Positions 1 to 7,623 of a stretch of DNA of 52,913 nucleotides are shown here, piece by piece; the first letter of the stretch is position 1; every line of letters starts with the position of its first letter. The translations under genes were made by a program, and so were the position numbers. The DNA comes from CAZTPJ01 sp964614515 (GTDB lineage: Bacteria > Planctomycetota > Phycisphaerae > Phycisphaerales > UBA1924): assembly GCA_964614515.1 (NCBI GenBank), contig CAZTPJ010000020.1, positions 1 to 52,913 on the forward strand, in the 5' to 3' direction. The notes under the pieces were generated by a model. It saw nothing but the letters and a program-made list of their open reading frames with translations. It searched no databases and was not told the DNA's origin.

Positions 1-1
1 G

Positions 2-55
2 GTGACGGTCACCGTGACCGTCGATCCGGACACGGGGGCTGTGAGCTTCCAATGA
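2..55 (+). CDS. 3' end of an upstream gene, probably another pseudopilin (partial)
   Basis: Only the last 17 codons lie in the window, ending VTVTVDPDTGAVSFQ and a TGA. The stop overlaps the ATG of the next gene (ATGA), so the two are translationally coupled. Alternating valine/threonine strands fit the beta-sheet C-terminus of a pseudopilin, and the next three genes are pseudopilin-like, but the family cannot be proven from this fragment. Confidence 0.5.
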   Translation: MTVTVTVDPDTGAVSFQ

Positions 56-1227
56 CACCGACGAGGACCAGTGTGGTGTTCGGCGGTCGTGTGGCGTCCA
101 GCGCCCGCGTCGGTGGTGGTCGCGCGTCGGGTCGCGGGGGGTTCACGCTCATCGAAACGATGGTGAGCCTCGCCATCATGAGCGTGCTCTTCGTGGCGAT
201 GGGATCGACGGTGATGGTCGCCGCGCGGGCGATGCCCGACGCCGGGGGACCACTCACCGCCATGCACAGCAGCAGCACCGCGCTGGATGTGCTGACGCGC
301 GATCTGGCGCTGGCGACGGAAATCACGGAGGCTGGCTCGCGCGTGATCGAACTCAAACTCCCGGACATCGATGCGGACAACCTCGGGCCGACGGTCCGGT
401 ACGAATGGTCCGGCGTGGCCGGGGCATCACTGACGCGCCGGGTCAACAGCGGTTCGCCGATTGAAATCGCGCGGGATGTCCATGAGTTCGTGCTGACCTA
501 CGCGACGCACGACGTGACCACTGTGAAAAGCGAATCGACGACGACGAGAAGTTCCGAACGACTCTTCGCCACCTTCTCAAGTTTCCCGGCGCTGTCCCTC
601 CCCTCGGCCCGCACATGCGACGTGGGCAACACGAAGTGGTTCGCCCAGCGATTCGTGATCGACCAGACTGCGATTCCCGCGGACGCCACGGCCGTGGGTT
701 TTACGCGCGTCGAACTCACCGTTCGTCGTCAAACCGGCGGCGGTGATGTCATGGTCGCGATTCACCCGCCCGCGAGTCCCGGGTCGTCGAACCCCGGCCT
801 GACGCCCGTGGGCGCTGCGCTGTCCGCGCCGTGGGCGAGTCTGCCCAGTTCGTTCGCATCGACGATCTTCACGCTGCCGGAAGACACGCAGATCGCGGGC
901 AACGGGACGCTGTATCACATCGTGGTGTCGGCGACGGCCGCCGCCTCGGCGGATGTGCGCTGGTTCAGCACGGCCCTGGGCAACGCAGGCGATCACTACT
1001 ACCGCGTGACCACCGACAGCGGCGCGAGTTGGTCACCGACGTCGGGACTCACGACGAACAGTTCGCCGTTCGCCGTGTATGGGTACTTCGAGACGACGAC
1101 CACCGCCGATGTGTCCAGCACCGATTCGTACCTGCGTCGGGTCAACGTGCGGTTGCGCTCGGGCGGTGACAGCCGGACGCAGTTGGACACGTCCGTGGCG
1201 GTGCTCAACGAACCGGAGATGCCGTGA
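52..1227 (+). CDS. Type II secretion/type IV pilus pseudopilin, GspJ-like, with inserted domain
   Basis: A 391-aa protein with an Arg/Gly-rich leader and a class III prepilin motif: the peptidase site is G30/F31 (GGFTLIETMVSLAI), with Glu at +5 and a hydrophobic helix to about residue 57. This predicts processing by PilD-type prepilin peptidase and assembly in an inner-membrane pseudopilus. The usual beta-sheet core appears in residues 70-160 and again at 355-391 (LRRVNVRLRSGG, then a short polar end). Between them, about 165-350, is a long Gly/Ser/Thr-rich beta-predicted stretch not typical of GspJ. It overlaps both neighbours by a few bases, indicating one operon. The minor-pseudopilin assignment is firm; GspJ specifically is inferred from size and order. 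Confidence 0.8.
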   Translation: MTPTRTSVVFGGRVASSARVGGGRASGRGGFTLIETMVSLAIMSVLFVAMGSTVMVAARAMPDAGGPLTAMHSSSTALDVLTRDLALATEITEAGSRVIELKLPDIDADNLGPTVRYEWSGVAGASLTRRVNSGSPIEIARDVHEFVLTYATHDVTTVKSESTTTRSSERLFATFSSFPALSLPSARTCDVGNTKWFAQRFVIDQTAIPADATAVGFTRVELTVRRQTGGGDVMVAIHPPASPGSSNPGLTPVGAALSAPWASLPSSFASTIFTLPEDTQIAGNGTLYHIVVSATAAASADVRWFSTALGNAGDHYYRVTTDSGASWSPTSGLTTNSSPFAVYGYFETTTTADVSSTDSYLRRVNVRLRSGGDSRTQLDTSVAVLNEPEMP

Positions 1228-1742
1228 TGCGTGGTCATCGCGTGACACGTCGGGGTCGGGTGGTTCGTCGCGGCGTGACGATCGTGGAAGCGGCGATCTC
1301 GATGCTGATCGTCGGATTGATGATGGTGGCGGCGCTGAACACGGTGGCGGCGTCGGGGGTTCGTCAGCATCGCGCGGCGGACAAATCCCGCGCGAGGTTC
1401 CTGGCGCAAGACCTGATGGCGGAGATCGTGCAGCAGCCGTATGCCGACGCGGACGAGGTGCTGGAGGCGATCGGACCCAATGCGGGTGAGTTGACGCGGG
1501 CGGCGTTCAATGATGTCGATGACTATCACGGATTCACCGAGTCTCCCCCGCGATATCGCGACGCGACGCCGATTCCCGGTCTGGACAATTGGGAGCGGCG
1601 CGTGAGCGTGCAGTGGGTGAGTCCGGCGACGCCGGGTACGTCATCGATCTTCCCAACGGGTGTCAAGCGAATCACGGTGCAAGTGTTCCATCGCGGCAAT
1701 CTCGTCGCGGAATCGGTAAGTCTGAGGACGTATGTCAGGTAA
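1227..1742 (+). CDS. Pseudopilin, GspI-like
   Basis: A 171-aa protein. After an Arg-rich leader comes a prepilin-type segment, RRGVTIVEAAISMLIVGLMM, with Glu at position 5 after the predicted Gly/Val cleavage and a single N-terminal transmembrane helix. The remainder is a small soluble domain ending in beta strands (VKRITVQVFHRGNLVAESVS), as in minor pseudopilins GspI/PilV. The start could be the GTG at 1224 or the ATG at 1227; the ATG has a GGAG about 9 nt upstream, and both overlap the previous stop. It also overlaps the next gene by 11 bp. Likely a minor subunit of the same pseudopilus as its neighbours. Confidence 0.75.
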   Translation: MRGHRVTRRGRVVRRGVTIVEAAISMLIVGLMMVAALNTVAASGVRQHRAADKSRARFLAQDLMAEIVQQPYADADEVLEAIGPNAGELTRAAFNDVDDYHGFTESPPRYRDATPIPGLDNWERRVSVQWVSPATPGTSSIFPTGVKRITVQVFHRGNLVAESVSLRTYVR

Positions 1743-3006
1743 TGTCGAACATCGCAAAGCCCGACGCGCGACGTCGCGACGCGGTAGCACCTATGTCACG
1801 GTGATGATCACGGCCATGATCGTCACCGTGATCGGTCTGGGTTCGCTGTTTGTCGTGCGGGCGCACTCACGCACGCTGGAGTTGCAGGCGGATGCCGCCG
1901 AGGCCCGCCAATACGCCCACTCGGCCGTCGAAGTCGGACAGTGGTACATGCAGTCGAACAGCAGCTGGCGCACAGCGCGTCCGCACGGCGTGTGGACCGC
2001 GGATGTCGAACTCGGCAGCGGAACCTACACGCTCGAAGTACTCGATCCGGAGGATTCGGACCTGGCGAACTGGGCCGGGGACGCGGTGGTGATCAAGGGC
2101 ACGGGCCGTCGCGGCCTCGCACGGCAGATGATCCAGGTGACCATGGACCCGGCGCCGGAGCCGCTGGACCTGCTGCGCGCTGCGATTCACACCGCCGGGC
2201 AAATCAACGTGCAAGGCGGGCAGACGCTTCAGGTTGGCGGAGCGCTGGTCTCGACCAACACAACGCTGCTCAACTCAGGAACCATCGAAGGGGATGTCGA
2301 GGCCGCGGCGGCGGTCTCGCTCGGCGTCATCACGGGGTCCGTCACGCTCCTGGCGCCCGCGAAGGACATGCCCGGCGCGACGGTGTTCAGTCAGTACGCG
2401 GCGCGGGGCACGGCCATCTCGCCCGGCGACACCATCGAGAACATCGTCATCTCGCCGGATCTCAACCCGTGGGGCGAGGGCAACAAGCATGGCATTTATG
2501 TCATCACATCATCGTCGGACGTGACGATCCGCAACTGCCGCGTACTGGGCACGCTGGTGATCCGCGTCGATGCCGGGCGGAAGGTTCGCATCGAAGACAC
2601 CGTGTTGCTCGAAACGGCCAATCCCGATTATCCAGCGCTGATCGTGCAGGGCGATCTGGAGTTGGACTTTGACGGTGGCGCTGAAGCGCTGCTGGAATCG
2701 GACGTGGGCGTGAATCTCAACCCGGCCGGCGCACCGTATGAAGGTGAAACCGACAGCGACATCGACGACAAGTATCCAAGCGAGATCGTCGGCCTTGTTC
2801 ACGCGACGGGCAGGATCTGGCTGACATCGAACGGGCGCGTGCGCGGCGCGATCATCGCGGAATCAAACGATGCGGTCGCCGCCGTGGATGTGTCGGGCAA
2901 CTTTGAGATCGTGTACGATGCCACTCTCTACACGAATCCGCCGATCGGTTATGGCACGAGCGCCATGGCCGTGCGCCCCGGGACATGGGTGCGCATCGTC
3001 GATTGA
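1732..3006 (+). CDS. PilX/GspK-like membrane-anchored protein with beta-helix-like passenger
   Basis: A 424-aa protein with one N-terminal transmembrane helix (about residues 20-45, GSTYVTVMITAMIVTVIGLG) after a basic leader. It resembles PilX/GspK N-termini but lacks the +5 Glu of true prepilins. Residues about 55-140 look like the usual post-helix region (ADAAEARQYAHSAVEVGQWY). From about 150 to 410 it has short repetitive strands such as SGTIEGDVEAAAAVSLGVITGSV and VTIRNCRVLGTLVIRV, reminiscent of parallel beta-helix or bactofilin-type repeats. Last gene of the pseudopilin operon, overlapping the previous gene by 11 bp. Probably the minor/tip component of the complex; the passenger function is unknown. 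Confidence 0.65.
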   Translation: MSGNVEHRKARRATSRRGSTYVTVMITAMIVTVIGLGSLFVVRAHSRTLELQADAAEARQYAHSAVEVGQWYMQSNSSWRTARPHGVWTADVELGSGTYTLEVLDPEDSDLANWAGDAVVIKGTGRRGLARQMIQVTMDPAPEPLDLLRAAIHTAGQINVQGGQTLQVGGALVSTNTTLLNSGTIEGDVEAAAAVSLGVITGSVTLLAPAKDMPGATVFSQYAARGTAISPGDTIENIVISPDLNPWGEGNKHGIYVITSSSDVTIRNCRVLGTLVIRVDAGRKVRIEDTVLLETANPDYPALIVQGDLELDFDGGAEALLESDVGVNLNPAGAPYEGETDSDIDDKYPSEIVGLVHATGRIWLTSNGRVRGAIIAESNDAVAAVDVSGNFEIVYDATLYTNPPIGYGTSAMAVRPGTWVRIVD

Positions 3007-3027
3007 TCCGCGTGATCGGGTGGCGGG

Positions 3028-4044
3028 TCACGCGCTGGTGGGACGTTGCGTCTGTCCAGAACCCGTGTCGCCGGCGATCGCGGACCTCATGCTGGTGTCG
3101 GCCTGCACATTGCGCATGCGGTAGTAATCCATGATGCCCAGGTGCCCCGAGCGGAACGCCTCGGCCATCGCCTTGGGAACCTCCGCTTCCGCAAGAACCA
3201 CCAACGCACGGTTGTTCTCGATCTGCGCCCGATTCTCCTGCTCCTGCGCCACGGCCAGCGCACGCCGCTTTTCGGCCTCGGCCTGGAAGCGCCGCTTGTC
3301 CGCCTCGGCCTGATCGGCCTGAAGTTTCGCGCCGATGTTGTCGCCCACGTCCACATCCGCGATGTCGATCGAGAGGATCTCGAAGGCCGTGCCCGCGTCA
3401 AGACCGGAGTCCATCACCTTGCGGCTGATGTCGTCGGGGTTTTCGAGCACCTTCTTGTGGGTGAGGGCGGAGCCGATGGTCGAGACGATGCCCTGACCGA
3501 CGCGGGCGATGATCGTTTCCTCGGTGGCGCCGCCGACGAGCCGGGCGATGTTCGTTCGCACCGTCACCCGCGCCTTCACACGCAACTGAATGCCATCCTG
3601 CGCCACCGCGTCGATCGTCGGACGCGGACCATGCTGCGCCGGACAGTCGATCACCTTCGGATTCACGGAGGTCTGCACGGCCTCGACGATGTCGCGACCC
3701 GCCAGGTCGATCGCCGTCGCCACGCTCCACGGCAGGTCGATCTTCGCGCTGCGTGCGGAGATCATGGCCGTGATGACGTTCTGGACACGCCCCCCCGCCA
3801 GATAGTGCGTCTCCAGGGCGTTCGTCTGGACTTCCAGCCCGGCCTTGACCGCGCGAATGCGGCTGTACACCACCGTCTTGATGTCCACCTTTCGCAGGCG
3901 CATCCCGATGATCTCCCACAACCCCACGCGGGCGTTGGAGAGCAAGGCCTGAATGTACAGGCTGATGAACTGGCCGATGACGACAAAGAAGATCAGCAGC
4001 GCCAGCGCCGCGACGATCACGAGAATCCACAGGAAAGGAGGCAT
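3028..4044 (-). CDS. floA: Flotillin-like protein FloA
   Basis: A 338-aa protein matching the FloA (YqfA/UPF0365) family: an N-terminal membrane hairpin (PPFLWILVIVAALALLIFF), then GLWEIIGMRLRKVDIKTVV, a SPFH-like domain with RVGQGIVSTIGSALTHKKVL, and an Ala/Glu-rich helix (QAEAEKRRALAVAQEQE). FloA proteins organise membrane microdomains. I start at 4044 because GGAG lies 8 nt upstream; an in-frame ATG at 4071 has no ribosome-binding site. It converges with the pseudopilin operon (21-bp gap) and has its own -10-like box and leader hairpin upstream. Confidence 0.92.
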   Translation of the reverse strand: MPPFLWILVIVAALALLIFFVVIGQFISLYIQALLSNARVGLWEIIGMRLRKVDIKTVVYSRIRAVKAGLEVQTNALETHYLAGGRVQNVITAMISARSAKIDLPWSVATAIDLAGRDIVEAVQTSVNPKVIDCPAQHGPRPTIDAVAQDGIQLRVKARVTVRTNIARLVGGATEETIIARVGQGIVSTIGSALTHKKVLENPDDISRKVMDSGLDAGTAFEILSIDIADVDVGDNIGAKLQADQAEADKRRFQAEAEKRRALAVAQEQENRAQIENNRALVVLAEAEVPKAMAEAFRSGHLGIMDYYRMRNVQADTSMRSAIAGDTGSGQTQRPTSA

Positions 4045-4067
4045 CGAGTGTTCTCCGACAAGGGTGT

Positions 4068-4090
4068 CCACGGCCCAAGTCCGGCCGTGG
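4068..4090 (-). promoter_or_regulatory. Perfect 8-bp hairpin in the floA leader
   Basis: CCACGGCC and GGCCGTGG are separated by 7 nt, 24 nt upstream of the floA start and downstream of its -10-like box. There is no T-run, so it is not a classical terminator. It could stabilise the leader or modulate translation; function is inferred only from position. Confidence 0.45.
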
Positions 4091-4097
4091 GGGTTGC

Positions 4098-4103
4098 ACT
4101 ATA
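4098..4103 (-). promoter_or_regulatory. -10-like box for floA
   Basis: On the minus strand the hexamer reads TATAGT (5 of 6 matches to the sigma70 -10), placing transcription start about 47 nt before the floA ATG. No good -35 is visible at 16-18 bp. Confidence 0.4.
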
Positions 4104-4136
4104 TCCGCCTTGGCTGGTCGAATCCGAGCGGGCTGC

Positions 4137-4652
4137 TCAATACGCGATCACCGAATGCACATGCGGCGTCTGAAGTCCCCGCCGGGCACCGAGGGCCGAT
4201 AGTTCAATCAGCACCGCCACGCCCGCAATCTCAGCCCCCGTCAGCCGCACAAGTTCCAGACACGCACGCATTGTGCCCCCCGTCGCCAGCAGGTCATCGA
4301 CGATCAGCGCCCGCTGCCCCGGGGCGAGGGCGTCGGTGTGCAGTTCAAGCCGGTCCGTGCCATACTCCAACGCATAGTTCACGCCGTGGACGGTCCGGGG
4401 CAGTTTGCCCGGCTTGCGAATCGGCACAAACCCCGCCGACAACGCCTGGGCGATGGCCGTGCCGAAGATGAAACCACGCGATTCCGCCCCCACAACGATG
4501 TTGATCCCGCGACCGCGGAAGGGATTGGCCATGAGTTCCACGGCCAGCGCCAGGGCCGCCGGATCCGCCAGGAGCGGCGTGAAATCCTTGAACAGAATGC
4601 CCGGCTTGGGAAAGTCCGGCACATCGCGGATGAGTCGAGTGAGTTGTTCCAC
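4137..4652 (-). CDS. apt: Adenine phosphoribosyltransferase
   Basis: A 171-aa protein of normal family length. It converts adenine plus PRPP to AMP in purine salvage. Diagnostic segments: IRDVPDFPKPGILFKDFTPL near the N-terminus, VVGAESRGFIFG (about 53-64), and the PRPP loop ALIVDDLLATGGT (115-127). The start is GTG at 4652, with GGAG 9-10 nt upstream. It lies 92 bp upstream of the floA start on the same strand, and is divergent from the GroES-like gene across about 100 bp. Confidence 0.95.
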   Translation of the reverse strand: MEQLTRLIRDVPDFPKPGILFKDFTPLLADPAALALAVELMANPFRGRGINIVVGAESRGFIFGTAIAQALSAGFVPIRKPGKLPRTVHGVNYALEYGTDRLELHTDALAPGQRALIVDDLLATGGTMRACLELVRLTGAEIAGVAVLIELSALGARRGLQTPHVHSVIAY

Positions 4653-4754
4653 CGCCAGTTCTCCGTGCGTCGGCCAAGCACGGCCGTCGCGCGACTAGGA
4701 TATCGTGCGGCGTCGGCGAAGGCTCGGCCCCGCGCCGGAAACATCGAGGTGTGA

Positions 4755-5102
4755 ATGTCAAGCCAGCCGCCGCGTCGAGAACCAAAGGCCACCGGATCGC
4801 TGGATGTCATCGTGCCCATGGGCACGCGCGTCCTCGTTCGCAAGGATGAGGACAAGAAGCAAACCAAGAGCGGCATCCACCTCCCCGACAAAATGGAGAT
4901 TCCCACGCTCACCGGGCGGATCGTCGCTGTGTCGGCGCAGGTCGCGGCCGATGTCGCCTATCCCATCAAGAAGTACGATCGCGTGCTGTTTCATCCCAAG
5001 CACGCGGTGCCGGTGGACTTTGAAGGGGACAATCGACTGTTTGTGATTCCGGTGGAGGACGTCGTGGCCGTGTTCCGCCGCGCGGAGGATGAGGAGGCGT
5101 GA
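4755..5102 (+). CDS. GroES-like co-chaperonin family protein
   Basis: A 115-aa protein with the Cpn10 fold signature: VIVPMGTRVLVRKDEDKKQT, then SGIHLPDKMEIPTLTGRIVAV, and a C-terminal strand LFVIPVEDVVAVF. The mobile-loop region (residues 33-48) is present. It is not next to groEL, and it differs from classical GroES in having a 15-residue N-terminal extension and the sequence VAADVAYPIKKYDRVLFHP. It is therefore probably an accessory GroES paralogue. GAGGTG precedes the ATG. The stop overlaps the aroA start, so the pair is translationally coupled. Confidence 0.82.
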   Translation: MSSQPPRREPKATGSLDVIVPMGTRVLVRKDEDKKQTKSGIHLPDKMEIPTLTGRIVAVSAQVAADVAYPIKKYDRVLFHPKHAVPVDFEGDNRLFVIPVEDVVAVFRRAEDEEA

Positions 5103-6514
5103 TGGGGTCGCGCCCGGGCGATGACGAGGCGGGCTGCGCTGATGCCGCCATGCTGCATCGACCGCTCGACCAACTGCCAGATCCGCTTCGCATGCCCCCG
5201 CTCGCGTGTGGTGCCCGTCGCGATGTGACCATCCGCCCGCCCGGTTCCAAGAGCCTGACCAATCGCGCGCTCCTCCTCGCGGCCCTGGCCAACGGCAAGA
5301 GCACCCTCCGCGGCGCGCTCCTCGATGCCGACGATGCCCAGCGAATGCTCACGGCCATCGCCACACTCGGCGCGACTTGGTCCGTTGACAATGGCGACAT
5401 TCACATCCGCGGTGTGGATGGCGAGTGGAAGCCGCGCGACGCGGAAGTGCGGCTGGACATCGGCAACGCGGGCACGGCCGCGCGATTCCTTGCCGCCGCC
5501 GCGATGCTCTCGCCCGCGCCCGTCATCATCGACGGCGATGCGCGGATGCGCGAACGCCCCATCGGCGAACTCATTGATCTGCTGCGGAAGTTGGGGGCGA
5601 CGGCGACGTATCTGGGGCGGGATGGTTGTCCGCCGGTTCGCATCGTGTCGCCCAGCGCGCCGCCGTCGATCGCGGAGTTGCACATCCCCACGACGCGATC
5701 AAGTCAGTTCATCTCCGCGCTGCTGATGGTCAGCGCGTGGCTGCCGGGCGGGCTGGCCGTGCGTCTTCACGGCGAAGTCACGAGCGAGTCATACATCGCG
5801 ATGACGATCGGTCTCATGCAGCGCATCGGGATGGAGGTTGCGGCGCACGATGATGGCCGCGTGATCGTCGTTGATGAATCGGTTCCCGGCGTGGCGGGCT
5901 TTGAGTATGACGTTGAGCCTGATGCCTCGGGGGCTGGCTACTTCTGGGCCGCGGGTGCGTTGTGTGAGGGGCTGCGCGTGGGCGTGCCGGGGCTTGCGGG
6001 CAGTTCGCTGCAGGCCGATGTGGCGGTCGCCGACGTTCTCGCCACGGCCGGGGCGACGCGAACCATCGCCGACAGCGCCATCGCCGTGCAAGGGGGGGGG
6101 ACCATCACCCCGATGGATGTCGATCTTTCGAACATGCCCGACGCGGCGATGACGCTCGCGGCCGTGGCGGCGTTCGCGAACGGGTCGTCGCGATTTCGCG
6201 GCGTTCGCACCCTGCGCGACAAGGAGACGGACCGGCTCGAAGCGCTGCGCATCGAACTTGCGAAGGTCGGCGTAGTCGTGCAGGTCTCGCCGGACAGCGA
6301 TGCGATCACGATCACGCCGCCGGCGTCCGGCGTGGACGTGTCGGCAAGCGCTGCGCCGGTTCACTTCGATACGTACAACGATCACCGCATGGCGATGTCG
6401 CTGGCGCTGATCGGCCTGCGACGGCCGCATGTGTGGATCAATGATCCCGCGTGCGTGCGGAAGACGTATCCCGGGTTCTGGGGCGACCTCGCGCGGTTGT
6501 ATGGGGAATACTGA
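5102..6514 (+). CDS. aroA: 3-phosphoshikimate 1-carboxyvinyltransferase (EPSP synthase)
   Basis: About 470 aa. It transfers the enolpyruvyl group of PEP to shikimate-3-phosphate in aromatic amino-acid synthesis. Visible motifs: the PPGSKSLTNRALLLAAL substrate loop, the LDIGNAGTAARFLAAAA motif, and the C-terminal RDKETDRLEAL and YNDHRMAMSLALIGL segments. The start could be GTG 5099 or ATG 5102; GGAGG lies just upstream of the latter. A run of nine G (6092-6100) sits in the coding sequence. Its 3' end overlaps the convergent Sel1-repeat gene by 77 bp. Confidence 0.95.
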   Translation: MGSRPGDDEAGCADAAMLHRPLDQLPDPLRMPPLACGARRDVTIRPPGSKSLTNRALLLAALANGKSTLRGALLDADDAQRMLTAIATLGATWSVDNGDIHIRGVDGEWKPRDAEVRLDIGNAGTAARFLAAAAMLSPAPVIIDGDARMRERPIGELIDLLRKLGATATYLGRDGCPPVRIVSPSAPPSIAELHIPTTRSSQFISALLMVSAWLPGGLAVRLHGEVTSESYIAMTIGLMQRIGMEVAAHDDGRVIVVDESVPGVAGFEYDVEPDASGAGYFWAAGALCEGLRVGVPGLAGSSLQADVAVADVLATAGATRTIADSAIAVQGGGTITPMDVDLSNMPDAAMTLAAVAAFANGSSRFRGVRTLRDKETDRLEALRIELAKVGVVVQVSPDSDAITITPPASGVDVSASAAPVHFDTYNDHRMAMSLALIGLRRPHVWINDPACVRKTYPGFWGDLARLYGEY

Positions 6515-7421
6515 CCACAGCCGACAACTCCTCGTACGATGACAGTGCGAGTGGCCCGCTCATCGGTAGCCGGTAGAGTCTTTCCCGCCCCCAGGCGTAT
6601 GAGCCGACCTTTGCTGCGTCTGATTCGAGCGGCTCAACCGCGTTCTCGCCAGCGCGTCGGCGCCAGTACCGCGCCTTGGCTGCGCTACGAGTTGCGCCAA
6701 GCCCCGTCGCGTAGCACACATGCAGGTTCCACATGGCCGCACCGTTACCCGCCCGAGCGGCTCGGCGGTAGTATTCGAGTGGCAACGTTGTTCCTGCCTT
6801 GATGATCTTGAATTGGATGAGCACGCCAAGCAGCAGACACGCCTCGGGCGAACGATGCTGTGCCGCGACCTTCAGTTGGTTGACCATGCGGTGACGTTCG
6901 CGCGGCTTTGCGTCCACCAGATCCAGCAAGGCCGTTACTGCCAATGCGTCTGGATACTGCGCAGCCTCTCGTATCAGATTCAGACCCTGCGTCACATCTC
7001 GTCGCACGCCGCGGCCCGCCACCAGCGCCAGCCCGGCGTGGAACGTGCATTCCGCGCTCCCCAGCTTTCGGCCCTCCATGAGCCAGTAGAACCGACGAGA
7101 GAGATTGATCGGCAGGGAGCCCCACCCCCACTCATACCTCTTGGCAAGCATCCAGGCGGCTTCCGGTAACCCATCACGAACACAACGCATGTACTGCGAG
7201 ACAGCACGCCGCGCATTGAAGAAAGGTACTTCATCATCAGACAATACATGCGCCAAGAGAAACCTAGCAACCACGCTCTCGTGCGCGTGGTATTCGAGTG
7301 CGTTAACAGCCGTATCGAGATCTGGCTGGCTCGAACAACCTCGGGTAAAGTCATCGTACGTCTTCCAAGCCTCCTCGTAGGAAGGACGATCTTCACGCTG
7401 TTGACTGGTTCGACGTGACAT
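6438..7421 (-). CDS. Sel1-repeat (TPR-like) protein
   Basis: A 327-aa soluble protein with at least three Sel1-type repeats: EAAWMLAKRYEWGWG, FHAGLALVAGRGVRRDV and AMWNLHVCYATGLGATRS, each with the helix-turn-helix Ala/Gly spacing. No signal peptide. Sel1 proteins are generally protein-interaction scaffolds. It is last in the leftward polysaccharide operon and begins 5 nt after the stop of a small upstream ORF. Base composition is visibly less GC-rich than the neighbours, suggesting recent acquisition or weak constraint. Its last 77 bp overlap aroA in the opposite direction. Its specific role is unknown. Confidence 0.75.
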   Translation of the reverse strand: MSRRTSQQREDRPSYEEAWKTYDDFTRGCSSQPDLDTAVNALEYHAHESVVARFLLAHVLSDDEVPFFNARRAVSQYMRCVRDGLPEAAWMLAKRYEWGWGSLPINLSRRFYWLMEGRKLGSAECTFHAGLALVAGRGVRRDVTQGLNLIREAAQYPDALAVTALLDLVDAKPRERHRMVNQLKVAAQHRSPEACLLLGVLIQFKIIKAGTTLPLEYYRRAARAGNGAAMWNLHVCYATGLGATRSAAKARYWRRRAGENAVEPLESDAAKVGSYAWGRERLYRLPMSGPLALSSYEELSAVVSIPHTTARGRPRTRDTSSARTRDH

Positions 7422-7426
7422 ACAAA

Positions 7427-7573
7427 TCAGACCCCGTTGTCAAAGCGCTCGCTGGCAATCCGGATGAAGACTGCCAAGGCATCGCGATACCCATTGGCCA
7501 CCGATCTTAGTGCCTCACGCACGCATTGTTCAGCCTGCAATCGATTAGCAGGCGAGCGAGAAGCCCACCCCAC
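7427..7573 (-). CDS. Small uncharacterised ORF before the Sel1 gene (possible remnant)
   Basis: A 48-codon frame from a GTG at 7573 (a TTG start about 11 codons later is possible) ends QALAVF-type helical sequence: VREALRSVANGYRDALAVFI and finally SERFDNGV. The stop lies 5 nt before the Sel1 start, an operon-like spacing. The same frame stays open upstream into the 3' end of the flippase gene, beginning RLALLIPAAFGDSEHSRIAE. It may be a short protein coupled to the Sel1 gene, or the tail of a truncated gene. No family recognised. Confidence 0.35.
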   Translation of the reverse strand: MGWASRSPANRLQAEQCVREALRSVANGYRDALAVFIRIASERFDNGV

Positions 7574-7623
7574 CCGCTGCTCTGCGATGCGGCTGTGTTC
7601 GGAATCCCCGAAAGCGGCCGGGA

